Of a stretch of 64,000 nucleotides of DNA, positions 27,263 to 37,967 are shown one piece after another. The position numbers and the translations under genes were made by a program. The DNA is from Pseudomonas sp. URIL14HWK12:I12. Its GTDB lineage: Bacteria; Pseudomonadota; Gammaproteobacteria; Pseudomonadales; Pseudomonadaceae. The stretch is taken from assembly GCF_003097135.1 (NCBI RefSeq), contig NZ_QEQL01000001.1, positions 806,001-870,000 on the forward strand, in the 5' to 3' direction. The notes under the pieces are model-generated. The model had not been told where the DNA came from, searched no databases, and was given only the letters and a program-made list of their open reading frames with translations. How positions within the stretch are numbered: the first letter of the stretch is position 1; each line of letters opens with the position of its first letter.

Positions 27263-27820
27263 TCAACCGCGCAGCATGCGGCGAAGGGTGTTGTCGCGCA
27301 CGATGTAATGGTGGAACAGCCCGGCCAGCGCATGCACACCGATCAGCCAATAGCCTGCATTGCCGATCCACTCGTGAACCGCCTTGATTCGCTTGGCCAG
27401 CCCTTCATCGATCGTCACTGGCAGAGGGATCTCAAAGCCCAGCCATGGAAAAGGCTTGCCGGCAATAGCCAGCATCAGCCACGCCAGAATAGGCGTTACG
27501 ATCATCAGCAGATAAAGCAGGCTATGGGTGGCATGCGCCAGGCCCGTTTGCCAGCGGGGGGGCTGCGGCTCAATAGGTGGGGCCGGGTAACGCAGCCGCG
27601 CGATCAGGCGCAGTGCTACCAACAGCAAGATCGTTGTGCCGAGAATACCGTGCCCTCCTACCAGCGCAGCGCGCAACGGCTGGCCCTTGGGTACATAGCC
27701 TTTGAGCTCGATGCAGGCATAAACGCCGATGAACAGCAGCACTGTCAGCCAATGTAATGTTATGGAAAGCCTGTGGTAGCGGCGGGCAAGCGGAGCATGG
27801 GATAAAGGAGGAGTGGTCAT
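27263..27820 (-). CDS. Cytochrome b561 family protein
   Basis: A 185-residue membrane protein with four helices and family His residues: ITLHWLTVLL, VGGHGILGTT, LAHATHSLLYL and VHALAGLFHHYIV. It should carry two hemes b and pass electrons between the quinone pool and a periplasmic acceptor such as superoxide or another carrier. The start is taken at MTTPPLSHAP; a GTG four codons upstream (27832) is an alternative. The strong terminator at 27882-27904 isolates it from the upstream sRNA. Confidence 0.93.
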   Translation of the reverse strand: MTTPPLSHAPLARRYHRLSITLHWLTVLLFIGVYACIELKGYVPKGQPLRAALVGGHGILGTTILLLVALRLIARLRYPAPPIEPQPPRWQTGLAHATHSLLYLLMIVTPILAWLMLAIAGKPFPWLGFEIPLPVTIDEGLAKRIKAVHEWIGNAGYWLIGVHALAGLFHHYIVRDNTLRRMLRG

Positions 27821-27881
27821 GGTCAGGCTCACGGTCTTTAGTGTTATGGATAACCGGGTGCAAGCTTAACGCTGTACGCAT

Positions 27882-27994
27882 AAAAAAACCCGCCGAAGCG
27901 GGTTCTGTGTCCAAGCCATGCAACTCCTGTCATCGGCCTCCCAGGCCCATGGTCGATCATCCTTGACCGTCGACGCCTGTTCCGTGGCGTCGTT
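27882..27994 (-). ncRNA. Probable Rsm-type (RsmX/Y/Z-like) regulatory sRNA
   Basis: A minus-strand region of about 113 nt carries five GGA motifs, at least three in the loops of small hairpins: GACGCC-ACGGAACA-GGCGTC, GGCC-TGGGA-GGCC, and GCC-G-ATG-ACAGGAGTTG-CAT-GGC; further GGAs are in TCAAGGATG and CTTGGAC. It ends in a textbook terminator (AACCCGC-TTCG-GCGGGTT then seven T, 27882-27904). Exposed GGA loops are how RsmX/Y/Z sRNAs titrate RsmA/RsmE proteins. A TATAAC -10 box and a CTTACA half-site fit the promoter position. The exact 5' end is inferred and homology to a named Rsm RNA is not tested. Confidence 0.65.
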
Positions 27995-27999
27995 GGATA

Positions 28000-28060
28000 G
28001 TTATAGACTAAGCCTCATCGAGCGGCCGCCCTAGAGGCGATCGCTGCGTCGTGCTGTAAG
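28000..28060 (-). promoter_or_regulatory. Promoter and GacA-like half-site of the putative Rsm sRNA
   Basis: On the minus strand TATAAC (28005-28000) would be the -10 box and CTTACA (28060-28055) lies about 61-66 bases upstream of the inferred start, the place where Pseudomonas rsm genes carry the GacA element TGTAAG-N-CTTACA. Only the CTTACA half is well conserved; the expected TGTAAG half is weak. Confidence 0.45.
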
Positions 28061-28267
28061 CCTTCGCCCATCAAGCGTGTGCGCTCGCGGGTTTTGGGCC
28101 CTTGGCGCTCATCTGAGCCCACGTTGGCAAAGCGAAATGAGGCGAACCGTAGCAGGAAAGAATCGTGATACGGGCCCTGGGGCCTGCGAAGGCACAGATT
28201 CCCTCCCCAGGGCTAAACAACCGCCTAGCGGGTACGCGAGTGGCGCTGCGATGGGTAGTTGGCTGCC
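28061..28267. other. Intergenic stretch with one strong inverted repeat
   Basis: No gene is evident. GCCCTGGGG (28174-28182) pairs perfectly with CCCCAGGGC (28205-28213), with a smaller stem inside the loop. There is no T run on either strand, so it is not a clear terminator for the minus-strand gene that ends at 28268, though it could be an RNA structure at its 3' end. Confidence 0.4.
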
Positions 28268-28705
28268 TCAAGCATCAATTGACGGGGCGGGGCTACGGCG
28301 CAGGGCCTGGCTCATTTCGTCGAGCACCGCGTTGGCGTAAGCCTGCCAACAGCGCGCGATCATGCGCGTGCGGGGCATGTCGCTGGGTAACCAGCGGTGC
28401 GGTGGGCCGCCTGCGTGCAGGCCTACCTCTCGACCCACCCGGGGCAATAAGTCTTCGTACAGCGCTAGCATGCACAGCGGGTGCACGGGCTCATCGGGTT
28501 GGGCCAACGCCCGGTGCAGGTGTGAGCCGAAGGAGTCCTCGTGGCGGATACTCACGACCTCTCGGGCAAGCTCGCACATTCGCGGTGTCGCCACCGGATA
28601 GCTATCCTCGCGCAGCGCCTGCTTGAGGCTGTTGAGCAACTCGCTGAGGGAATGAGTGCTGGGCAGGTCTAGGGTCAGCCGCGTGGGCGGCGGGTGATCA
28701 GGCAT
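28268..28705 (-). CDS. Hypothetical protein
   Basis: A 145-residue soluble protein starting MPDHPPPTRLTLDLPSTHSL, with a helical segment LSELLNSLKQALREDSYPVA and a His/Arg-rich middle. No signal peptide, membrane helix or known motif is seen. GGAGG lies seven bases before the ATG, which supports it being real. It is downstream of the mexD-like gene on the same strand with a 120-base gap. No function can be assigned. Confidence 0.7.
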   Translation of the reverse strand: MPDHPPPTRLTLDLPSTHSLSELLNSLKQALREDSYPVATPRMCELAREVVSIRHEDSFGSHLHRALAQPDEPVHPLCMLALYEDLLPRVGREVGLHAGGPPHRWLPSDMPRTRMIARCWQAYANAVLDEMSQALRRSPAPSIDA

Positions 28706-28825
28706 TCAGGGCCTCCGTGGCAGATGGATCCCAACAGCGTAGTGGCTCTAGGCCATTCACGCCAGCGATGTAGGGCATGGCCTGGCACATTAGGACCGAC
28801 GGCAGGCGTCGCCAGGGCCTCATGC

Positions 28826-31800
28826 TCAACGCGGCCTGCGCACCCACCCCAGCACGGCCACGAAAAATACCGGCACCAGCAGCACCCCTAGCAGGGTGGC
28901 ACTGAGCATGCCGCCGATCACGCCGGTGCCGATCGCTCGTTGGCTGGCAGCCCCGGCCCCCGTGGCCATGACCAACGGCAACACACCCAGCATGAACGCC
29001 ACGGACGTCATGACGATTGGCCTGAAGCGCAAACGTGCTGCCATCACTGCGGCGTCGCGAAGGCTGCGCCCCTCGGCGTGCAATGCCTTGGCGAACTCAA
29101 CGATCAGGATCGCGTTCTTGGCCGCCAGGCCAATGATGGTGATCAGCCCGACTTTGAAGTACACATCGTTGGGCAAGCCGGCCACCGTAAGCGCCAGTAC
29201 GGCACCCAGCGCGCCCACCGGCACGATCAGCATGACCGAGAGCGGCACCGCCCAACTTTCGTAAAGCGCCACCAGCAGCAAAAACACCACCAGGATAGCC
29301 AGGACGAACAATTGCGCAGCTTGGCCGCTGGCGATGCGCTCCTGATAGGAAAGGCCAGTCCATTCATAGCTGATGCCCGGCGGCAGGTGGGCGAGGATCT
29401 TCTCCATCTCCGCCATGGCGGCCCCGCTGCTTACGCCCGGTGCAGCGTCGCCGGTGATGCGGATACTGGGGTAGCCGTTGTAGCGCGCCACCTGCACCGG
29501 GCCGCTCTCCCAGTGCGTGTCGACGAACGCACGCAACGGCACCAGCTCGCCCTGCGTGTTGGGTACATACAGCGCCATTACGCTCTCGGGTGTCATTCGT
29601 GCATTCGGTGCAGCCTGCACCACCACTCGCTGTTGGCGCCCGCCATTGGTGTAGTCATTGACCACCGCTGAACCGAAGGCGGTAGACAGCGCGCTGCTCA
29701 AGGTATCGAAACCCACGCCCAGGGTGCGCGCTTTATCGCGGTCGATCACCAACCTCAATTGGGGTGCATCGGCCAGGCCTTCCATCATTGCGTAGAGGAA
29801 TACCGGGTTACTGGCCACTGCCCCCAGCACTTGATCACGGGCTGCCAGCAAGGCCGCTCGGCCGAGACCTGCTCGGTCTTGCAGGCGCAGCGCGAAGCCA
29901 CCGGAATTGCCGAGCCCATCGATCGGCGGCGGTGTCACGGCCGTCATGCTACCGTCGCCGTGGCCGGCAAAGTGCCCGTTTACCGCATCGCCCAGGGCCT
30001 GGGCGGATGAATCGGCGCCACGCTTGGACCAATCGGTGAGGGTTGGAAACCCCAGCGCAGCGTTCTCGCCCATGCCCGAGAAGCTGAACCCCAGGATCAG
30101 AAACGTGTTCTGCACGGCAGGCTGGTCAGCGAGGAACCCCTCGAGTTGCTCGCCGGTGGCCAGGGTTCGCTGCAACGTTGCATTCGGTGGCAGTTGCACG
30201 TCTACGATCAGGTAGCCCTGATCTTCAACGGGCACGAAGGATTCCGGCAAACGCAAGTACATAAACCCCAACAGCCCCAGCATTACGCCATACATCAGCA
30301 TCAGGCGGCCCGTACGCCTTACCAGCGCATTGTTGAGCTGGCTATAACGTTCGGTCAGGCGAGCGAAGCCACGGTTGAACGCACCGAAAAAGCCGCGCTT
30401 TTGCCCATGCCCCTCGGCCACTGGCTTGAGCAGGGTGGCGCACAAGGCCGGCGTGAAAGTGAGTGCCAGAAAGCCTGAAAACAGGATCGAGACGGCAAGC
30501 GAGAGTGAGAACTGGCGGTAGATGACCCCCACTGAACCACTCATGAACGCCAGCGGCAGGAACACCGCCGCCAGCACCAGGGTGATACCGACGATCGCCC
30601 CGGACACCTGCGCCATCGCCTTGATCGTTGCCTGGGCGGGCGGCAACCCCTCTTCGGCCATCAGCCGCTCGACGTTTTCCACCACCACGATGGCGTCGTC
30701 TACCAGGATGCCGATCGCCAGTACCATGCCGAACATGGTCAGCATATTCACTGAGAATCCGAGCGTGTACATCACCCCAAGCGTGCCGAGCAGGCACACC
30801 GGCACCACGATGCTGGGGATCAATGTGTAGCGAATGTTCTGAAGAAACAGCAGCATGACCAGAAACACCAGCAGCATGGCTTCGGCCAGGGTTTGCAGCA
30901 CCTTGCCAATGGCCACGTCGACGAACAGCGAGGTGTCGTAGGGCACCGACCATTCGATGTCGTTGGGGAAATTCACCGACAGTTCGTTGAAACGCTCGCG
31001 GACGGCTTCGGCGGTGGCCAGTGCGTTGGCGCCAGGGGCCAGCTGCACCGCAGCACCCACTGCCGGCTTGCCGTTGAGGCGGCTGGCAAAGTTGTAATCC
31101 TGGCTACCCAAGGCAATGCGCGCCACGTCGCTCAAGCGCACCACAGAGCCGTCGGGGTTGGCCCGCAAGAGTATCGCGCCGAACGCCTCTGGCGTCTGGA
31201 GCGTGCCCTGCACCGCCAGCGTGGCAGTCAGCTCCTGATTCCCGGCAGCAGGTGCGGAGCCAAAAGAGCCGGCCGGCACCTGGATATTCTGCGCGGCAAT
31301 GGCAGCGCTCACATCGCCGATGGACAGCCCATAGCCGATCAATGCCTGGGGGTCGACCCATACGCGCATGGCCGCTTCGGCAGCGAAGAACTGCAGCTTG
31401 CCCACCCCTGGCAGGCGACGGATCTCGTTGTTGACGTTGCGGGCGGCATAGTCGGCCAATGGCACCGTGTCATCCCGAGTGGCGCCTTGCTTGTAGCTGA
31501 GGGCATAGATGAGCAGAAAACCCGCGCTCGTCTGCTCCACATCCACGCCTTGAGTGAGCACCGCCTGCGGCAGGCGTGCTTCTGCTTTTTTCAGGCGATT
31601 TTGCACGTCCACCTGGGCGAACTCCGGGCTCACGCCGGGCTGGAAGGTGACCACGATCTCGGCTATGCCATTGGCATTGCTGGTGGACTCGAAATACAAC
31701 AGGCCTTGGGCGCCATTGAGTTCGTCTTCGATCACACTGGTGACGGTATCGGCCAGTACCTGCGCCGAGGCGCCCGGGTAGGTGGCGGTGATAGTGATCT

Positions 31801-31924
31801 GCGGTGGCGCCACATTGGGATACTGCGAGACCGGCATCAGAGGCATCGCCAACAGGCCAGCCAGGCAGATGAACAACGCTACGACCCAAGCCAGGTTGGG
31901 CCGCTCGATGAAGAACCGCGACAT
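28826..31924 (-). CDS. mexD: RND efflux transporter, MexD-like
   Basis: A 1032-residue HAE1-type RND pump: start MSRFFIERPNLAWVVALFIC, two large periplasmic loops, about 12 helices, and the proton-relay Asp pair in GILVDDAIVVVENVERLMAE (helix 4). It exports drugs with proton import as part of a tripartite pump. It begins 12 bases after the mexC-like gene. The MexD name rests on the adjacent NfxB-type repressor and gene order; no OprJ-like outer membrane gene follows, so it must borrow an outer membrane channel. Confidence 0.88.
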   Translation of the reverse strand: MSRFFIERPNLAWVVALFICLAGLLAMPLMPVSQYPNVAPPQITITATYPGASAQVLADTVTSVIEDELNGAQGLLYFESTSNANGIAEIVVTFQPGVSPEFAQVDVQNRLKKAEARLPQAVLTQGVDVEQTSAGFLLIYALSYKQGATRDDTVPLADYAARNVNNEIRRLPGVGKLQFFAAEAAMRVWVDPQALIGYGLSIGDVSAAIAAQNIQVPAGSFGSAPAAGNQELTATLAVQGTLQTPEAFGAILLRANPDGSVVRLSDVARIALGSQDYNFASRLNGKPAVGAAVQLAPGANALATAEAVRERFNELSVNFPNDIEWSVPYDTSLFVDVAIGKVLQTLAEAMLLVFLVMLLFLQNIRYTLIPSIVVPVCLLGTLGVMYTLGFSVNMLTMFGMVLAIGILVDDAIVVVENVERLMAEEGLPPAQATIKAMAQVSGAIVGITLVLAAVFLPLAFMSGSVGVIYRQFSLSLAVSILFSGFLALTFTPALCATLLKPVAEGHGQKRGFFGAFNRGFARLTERYSQLNNALVRRTGRLMLMYGVMLGLLGFMYLRLPESFVPVEDQGYLIVDVQLPPNATLQRTLATGEQLEGFLADQPAVQNTFLILGFSFSGMGENAALGFPTLTDWSKRGADSSAQALGDAVNGHFAGHGDGSMTAVTPPPIDGLGNSGGFALRLQDRAGLGRAALLAARDQVLGAVASNPVFLYAMMEGLADAPQLRLVIDRDKARTLGVGFDTLSSALSTAFGSAVVNDYTNGGRQQRVVVQAAPNARMTPESVMALYVPNTQGELVPLRAFVDTHWESGPVQVARYNGYPSIRITGDAAPGVSSGAAMAEMEKILAHLPPGISYEWTGLSYQERIASGQAAQLFVLAILVVFLLLVALYESWAVPLSVMLIVPVGALGAVLALTVAGLPNDVYFKVGLITIIGLAAKNAILIVEFAKALHAEGRSLRDAAVMAARLRFRPIVMTSVAFMLGVLPLVMATGAGAASQRAIGTGVIGGMLSATLLGVLLVPVFFVAVLGWVRRPR

Positions 31925-31936
31925 GTTCCAGGCCCC

Positions 31937-33073
31937 TTATGGTGCAGTGGCGGGTTCAACGGCCTCGTCGGCCGCCTGCGCGGGGTCACCTGGGCTCAGC
32001 CCGGCAGGGCCACCCACGATGACCTGCTCGCCTGGGGCCAAGCCCTGGGTGATCTGCCAACGGCCGTCACGCATCACGCCCGTACTGACTGGCCGGGCCT
32101 GCACTTCACCATTGACCAGCAGCAGCACCGTCGCCTGCCCCCCTTGGTCACGCTGCACCGCACGCTGGGGCACCAACACCGCTGCAGGCTCCAATCCTTG
32201 TGGGGCACGCACGCGTACATACATGCCTGGCAGCAGCCACTTGTCGGTGTTGGCGAAACGCCCGCGCAAGGCGAGCTGGCCGGTCTGGCGATCGACGCTC
32301 ACATCGGTGAACAGCAAGGTACCCTCGGCGCGTCGGGCTACCCCGTCTACCTGAAGGCTCAGGGGCTGGCCGGCCGCGCTGCCGAGGCTGCCGTCTTCAA
32401 GGCCCTGGCGTAAACGCAACGCGTCGGCGGCCGGCTGGCTGAAATCAGCGTAGATGGGGTCCAACTGCTGGATGCGTGCCAGCAACGTCGCTTCGCCCTG
32501 CCCTACCAGTGCACCCTCGGTGACCAGCGCACGGCCGATGCGCCCGGCAATCGGCGCGCGTACCGAGGCATAGCCCAGGTTCAATCGAGCGGTCTGCACC
32601 TGCGCTTGAGCACTTTGAACATCAGCCTCAGCGCTGGCCAGGGTGGCACGGGCGGTGTCCAGATCCTGGCGGCTGATGGCCTCTACCTCGGCCAGGGCCC
32701 GATAGCGGCCAAGCCGAGCGCGGCCTTCGACGACCTGCGCCTGAGCCCGCGCCAGTGCGCCTTGAGCCTGAGCCAGCGCCGCACGCAAAGGTGCGGGGTC
32801 GATCTGAAACAGTGGGTCGCCGATGTTGACGTCGGCACCTTCTTTGAATTGCTGGCGCAGCACTACGCCGGCCACCCGTGCCCGCACTTGCGCGACTCGC
32901 ACCGGCTCGATGCGGCCTGGCAATTCGGCAAACAGCTCAAGCGGTTCGGCCACGGTGGTGATCACCTGTACGGGTTTAGGGGCGGGAGGGGGCGCTTCAG
33001 GCGTGGAGGGCTTTTCACAACCCGCCACGGCGAGCAAAACCAGGGCCAGGGCGGTAACGCGCAGGCGCGGCAT
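31937..33073 (-). CDS. mexC: RND efflux periplasmic adaptor, MexC-like lipoprotein
   Basis: A 378-residue membrane fusion protein. The signal ends in lipobox VAGC (Cys about 18); then come lipoyl/hairpin (DPLFQIDPAPLRAALAQAQG and the coiled-coil Ala/Gln stretch) and beta-barrel domains. It joins the MexD-like pump to an outer membrane channel. The start MPRLRVTALA is chosen because AAGGA lies eight bases upstream; the frame is open to 33127. It is divergent from nfxB, and an 8-bp inverted repeat lies in the shared control region. Confidence 0.88.
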   Translation of the reverse strand: MPRLRVTALALVLLAVAGCEKPSTPEAPPPAPKPVQVITTVAEPLELFAELPGRIEPVRVAQVRARVAGVVLRQQFKEGADVNIGDPLFQIDPAPLRAALAQAQGALARAQAQVVEGRARLGRYRALAEVEAISRQDLDTARATLASAEADVQSAQAQVQTARLNLGYASVRAPIAGRIGRALVTEGALVGQGEATLLARIQQLDPIYADFSQPAADALRLRQGLEDGSLGSAAGQPLSLQVDGVARRAEGTLLFTDVSVDRQTGQLALRGRFANTDKWLLPGMYVRVRAPQGLEPAAVLVPQRAVQRDQGGQATVLLLVNGEVQARPVSTGVMRDGRWQITQGLAPGEQVIVGGPAGLSPGDPAQAADEAVEPATAP

Positions 33074-33125
33074 GAAGTGTTCCTTCGAGAGGTCCGAGAG
33101 GCGGCGATGATAAGCAAAAGGCTCC

Positions 33126-33147
33126 ATTGAGACAAGTTCGTCTCAAT
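33126..33147. promoter_or_regulatory. Inverted repeat ATTGAGAC-N6-GTCTCAAT, putative NfxB operator
   Basis: Perfect 8-base arms (33126-33133 and 33140-33147) lie between mexC and nfxB, overlapping a second palindrome CTCAATTGAG (33142-33151). Position and symmetry fit the operator through which NfxB represses mexCD and itself; binding is inferred. Confidence 0.6.
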
Positions 33148-33239
33148 TGAGCCTTTTGTAACTTTTTACTTTTCTGTTACACCGCGTTTTCGGCACAATG
33201 GCCGTCCCCTCACCACGCGCTACAGCAGGTTCGATTTCA

Positions 33240-35547
<2,308 letters not shown>

Positions 35548-35605
35548 GGGACGTCCTTGGGGTAGCTCAAAAGCCGCTACTGTAACCGATCGCAGCGGTC
35601 TTGGC

Positions 35606-36310
35606 TCAGCCCTTCGCGGCCGTGGCCGGCTTGCTGCGCGGGCGCAGCTGGGCGCCGAGCAGGCGCGGGTCGGTGACCTGACTCTCGGCGCGCATCCCGG
35701 CAGCCAGGAACGGCACCATCAGCCGCATCACTTGTTCAATGGACGTGTCGACACCGAAGTCATTCTCGGAAATGGCGCGCAGTGCCTTGATACCCGACAT
35801 GCTGAACGCTGCGGCACCGAGCATGAAATGCACTCGCCAGAACAGCTCCAGGGGCGCCACGTTGGGGGCGGCCTGATGCACCAGCAACATGTAGCGCCGA
35901 AAGACCTTGCCGTACATGTCTTCAAGGTAGCGCCGCAGGTGGCCTTGGCTTTCACTGAAGGCAAGGCCCAGCAGGCGCATGAAAATGGAAAGGTCGTTGT
36001 GGCTGCGCGGCTCTACGGCCATCGCCTGATCTACCAGCATCTCCAGCAACTCTTCAAGGCTGGCGGCCGACTCGGGCTCGCAGGCACGCGCCTCGAGCTC
36101 GCGTTCCAGGCTTGCGCAGAACGGCCCGAGGAAACGTGAGAACACTGCCTGGATGAGCGCCTTCTTGGAGCCGAAGTGATAGTTGACCGCAGCGAGGTTG
36201 ACTCCGGCCTTGGCGGTGATTACCCGCAGTGACGTCTCCGCGAAACCTTTATCGGCGAACAGCTGTTCAGCGGCATCGAGGATGCGTTCTACGGTCTCCG
36301 ATTGAGCCAT
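35606..36310 (-). CDS. psrA: TetR-family regulator PsrA
   Basis: A 234-residue TetR-type regulator: HTH in the first 60 residues (ERILDAAEQLFADKGFAETS and VNLAAVNYHFGSKKALIQAV). Sequence and place beside lexA identify PsrA, which senses long-chain fatty acids, represses itself and beta-oxidation genes, and activates rpoS. GGAG lies just before the ATG. Two palindromes of the PsrA type lie 17-43 bases upstream of the start codon, fitting autoregulation. Confidence 0.93.
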   Translation of the reverse strand: MAQSETVERILDAAEQLFADKGFAETSLRVITAKAGVNLAAVNYHFGSKKALIQAVFSRFLGPFCASLERELEARACEPESAASLEELLEMLVDQAMAVEPRSHNDLSIFMRLLGLAFSESQGHLRRYLEDMYGKVFRRYMLLVHQAAPNVAPLELFWRVHFMLGAAAFSMSGIKALRAISENDFGVDTSIEQVMRLMVPFLAAGMRAESQVTDPRLLGAQLRPRSKPATAAKG

Positions 36311-36326
36311 GGTTTCTCCGGCGGGG

Positions 36327-36353
36327 CAAACAAGTGTTTGAAACTTACGTTTG
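36327..36353. promoter_or_regulatory. Two adjoining PsrA-type operators
   Basis: CAAAC-AAGT-GTTTG (36327-36340) and GAAAC-TTAC-GTTTG (36340-36353) both match the known PsrA site G/CAAAC-N2-4-GTTTG/C, sharing one base. They lie directly upstream of psrA. Confidence 0.85.
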
Positions 36354-36452
36354 CGCGGGTTCGGTTGTCAAGGCGCAGGACAGGTTTCCGGGTTTCTAAG
36401 CCGGCATTTGCATCGCCGAGGTGCGAAAAGAACAGTTGCCAACATCGCTCTA

Positions 36453-36468
36453 CTGTATATACTTCCAG
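36453..36468. promoter_or_regulatory. LexA (SOS) box 1
   Basis: CTGTATATACTTCCAG fits CTG-N10-CAG, with the TATA-rich spacer usual in gammaproteobacterial SOS boxes. It lies 31 bases upstream of the lexA start. Confidence 0.88.
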
Positions 36469-36471
36469 TCA

Positions 36472-36487
36472 CTGTATAAAAAGCCAG
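36472..36487. promoter_or_regulatory. LexA (SOS) box 2
   Basis: CTGTATAAAAAGCCAG fits CTG-N10-CAG and follows box 1 by three bases. Tandem boxes before lexA are usual and support autoregulation of the lexA-sulA unit. Confidence 0.88.
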
Positions 36488-36498
36488 AGCAAATCATC

Positions 36499-37107
36499 AT
36501 GCTGAAACTGACGCCCCGCCAGGCGGAGATCCTGGCCTTCATCCGGCGCTGCATCGACGAAAACGGCTTCCCGCCCACCCGTGCTGAAATTGCCCAGCAG
36601 TTGGGCTTCAAGTCGCCGAATGCCGCCGAAGAACACCTCAAGGCCCTGGCACGCAAAGGTGCGATCGAGATGACCCCCGGCGCGAGCCGCGGCATCCGCA
36701 TTCCGGGCGCCAGCGAGGCCCGTAATGAAGACACCCTCCCGGTCATCGGGCGGGTCGCGGCAGGTGCCCCCATCCTGGCCCAGCAGCACATTGAGGAGTC
36801 CTGCAACATCAACCCTTCATTCTTTCACCCACGTGCCGATTACCTGTTGCGGGTGCACGGCATGAGCATGAAGGACGTCGGCATTTTCGATGGTGACCTG
36901 CTGGCAGTACACACCTGTCGAGAGGCGCGTAATGGTCAGATCGTGGTAGCCCGCATCGGCGAGGAAGTCACCGTCAAACGTTTTCAGCGCAGCGGCCACA
37001 AGGTTCGCCTGCTTGCAGAAAACTCTGAGTTTGCCCCTATCGAAGTCGATCTTCGAGAACAGGACCTCGTGATCGAAGGGCTGAGTGTCGGCGTTATCCG
37101 CCGCTAA
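36499..37107 (+). CDS. lexA: SOS repressor LexA
   Basis: A 202-residue LexA. The N-terminal winged HTH ([20 protein letters not shown], then [20 protein letters not shown]) is followed by the self-cleavage site Ala-Gly in [10 protein letters not shown], the catalytic Ser in [10 protein letters not shown] and Lys in [10 protein letters not shown]. RecA filaments trigger cleavage and de-repression after DNA damage. The start [10 protein letters not shown] is chosen because it follows directly on the two SOS boxes; the frame is open upstream through the boxes. sulA follows 13 bases later. Confidence 0.98.
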   Translation: MLKLTPRQAEILAFIRRCIDENGFPPTRAEIAQQLGFKSPNAAEEHLKALARKGAIEMTPGASRGIRIPGASEARNEDTLPVIGRVAAGAPILAQQHIEESCNINPSFFHPRADYLLRVHGMSMKDVGIFDGDLLAVHTCREARNGQIVVARIGEEVTVKRFQRSGHKVRLLAENSEFAPIEVDLREQDLVIEGLSVGVIRR

Positions 37108-37120
37108 CCGGAGGCATCAC

Positions 37121-37594
37121 ATGCAGCATTGTATTCCCGCGGTAACTGGGCAAGGCCAACTTCCCCTGTTCGAAGCATTCATGGCGCCGACGGCCAAGCC
37201 GTTGTTCGAACCCGCCGAACCTGAGCACACCATGGAAGACGCATTCAGCGAATTGGCGTTGAAAGGGTCCGCGGGAAGCTGCATGAACCTGATGGCGCCC
37301 ATTCTGAGTGCGCTGAGCCAGGCCGGTGAAAGCCGTTGGCTCGCGCTGGTAGCACCGCCCGCGGCACTAACCCACACATGGCTACGTGATGCGGGCCTGA
37401 ACCGCGAACGCATCCTGTTGCTGCAGCCGCGGGCTGGCCAATCACCTCAAGCCCTGGCTTGTGATGTGCTGCGATTGGGCAAGAGCCACACGGTAGTGAG
37501 CTGGCTCAACCCCCTGAATGTGACTGCACGGCGGCAGCTCATGCGTGCCGCCGAACAGGGGCAGGCACAGAGCCTTAACATTCGCCTGGGGTAA
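37121..37594 (+). CDS. sulA: SOS cell division inhibitor SulA
   Basis: A 157-residue protein with the SulA core SRWLALVAPPAALTHTWLRD, RILLLQPRAGQSPQALACDV and SHTVVSWLNPLNVTARRQLM. SulA blocks FtsZ polymerisation during SOS. GGAGG lies upstream of the ATG, and the gene is 13 bases from lexA, the usual Pseudomonas lexA-sulA operon under the boxes at 36453-36487. It converges directly with the DUF1330 gene. Confidence 0.92.
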   Translation: MQHCIPAVTGQGQLPLFEAFMAPTAKPLFEPAEPEHTMEDAFSELALKGSAGSCMNLMAPILSALSQAGESRWLALVAPPAALTHTWLRDAGLNRERILLLQPRAGQSPQALACDVLRLGKSHTVVSWLNPLNVTARRQLMRAAEQGQAQSLNIRLG

Positions 37595-37885
37595 TCACTC
37601 TACCCCTTCTACGATGGTGATCTTCGCCGAGCTTGCACCTTCGCGGTGAGCCATCGCCTCCTGATACTCCGATGAGCGATAGCACGCCACAGCCTGCTCG
37701 TAGGAGTCGAACTCGATCACGACGTTGCGCGAAGCAGCCGGGCCATTTTCCAAAGCCTCGCTGCGCCCTCCCCTGGCCAAAAAACGGCCGCCATACTTGG
37801 TAAAAGCGGCAGGAGCACGGCTTGTGTACTCGCTGTATTGGTCAGGGTCATTCACCTCGACTTGCGCAATCCAATAGCCTTTCAT
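37595..37885 (-). CDS. DUF1330 family protein
   Basis: A 96-residue ferredoxin-like (dimeric alpha-beta barrel) protein, start MKGYWIAQVEVNDPDQYSEY, with ENGPAASRNVVIEFDSYEQA and CYRSSEYQEAMAHREGASSA, which are DUF1330 features. The family has no settled function. GGAG lies nine bases before the ATG. It is divergent from the ribBX gene with palindrome B between them, so it is likely in the same regulon. It ends immediately next to the sulA stop. Confidence 0.9.
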   Translation of the reverse strand: MKGYWIAQVEVNDPDQYSEYTSRAPAAFTKYGGRFLARGGRSEALENGPAASRNVVIEFDSYEQAVACYRSSEYQEAMAHREGASSAKITIVEGVE

Positions 37886-37915
37886 GTTGCGTTTCTCCGT
37901 GCTGTTCGGGTTTTC

Positions 37916-37931
37916 GGTATTATGGTATACC
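37916..37931. promoter_or_regulatory. Palindromic operator, copy B (GGTATTATGGTATACC)
   Basis: GGTAT-N6-ATACC in the 82-base gap between the divergent DUF1330 and ribBX genes. Read on the other strand it is GGTATACCATAATACC, one base different from copy A at 15138-15153. It could control both genes. Confidence 0.7.
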
Positions 37932-37967
37932 ACGGTTTCCAACTGCCAAGCACCGTGAGAATATGCC

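Noticed and set aside
36421..36498. Longer lexA start with 26 extra residues
   Set aside because: This stretch contains both SOS boxes and a non-conserved extension; [10 protein letters not shown] is the standard LexA start.
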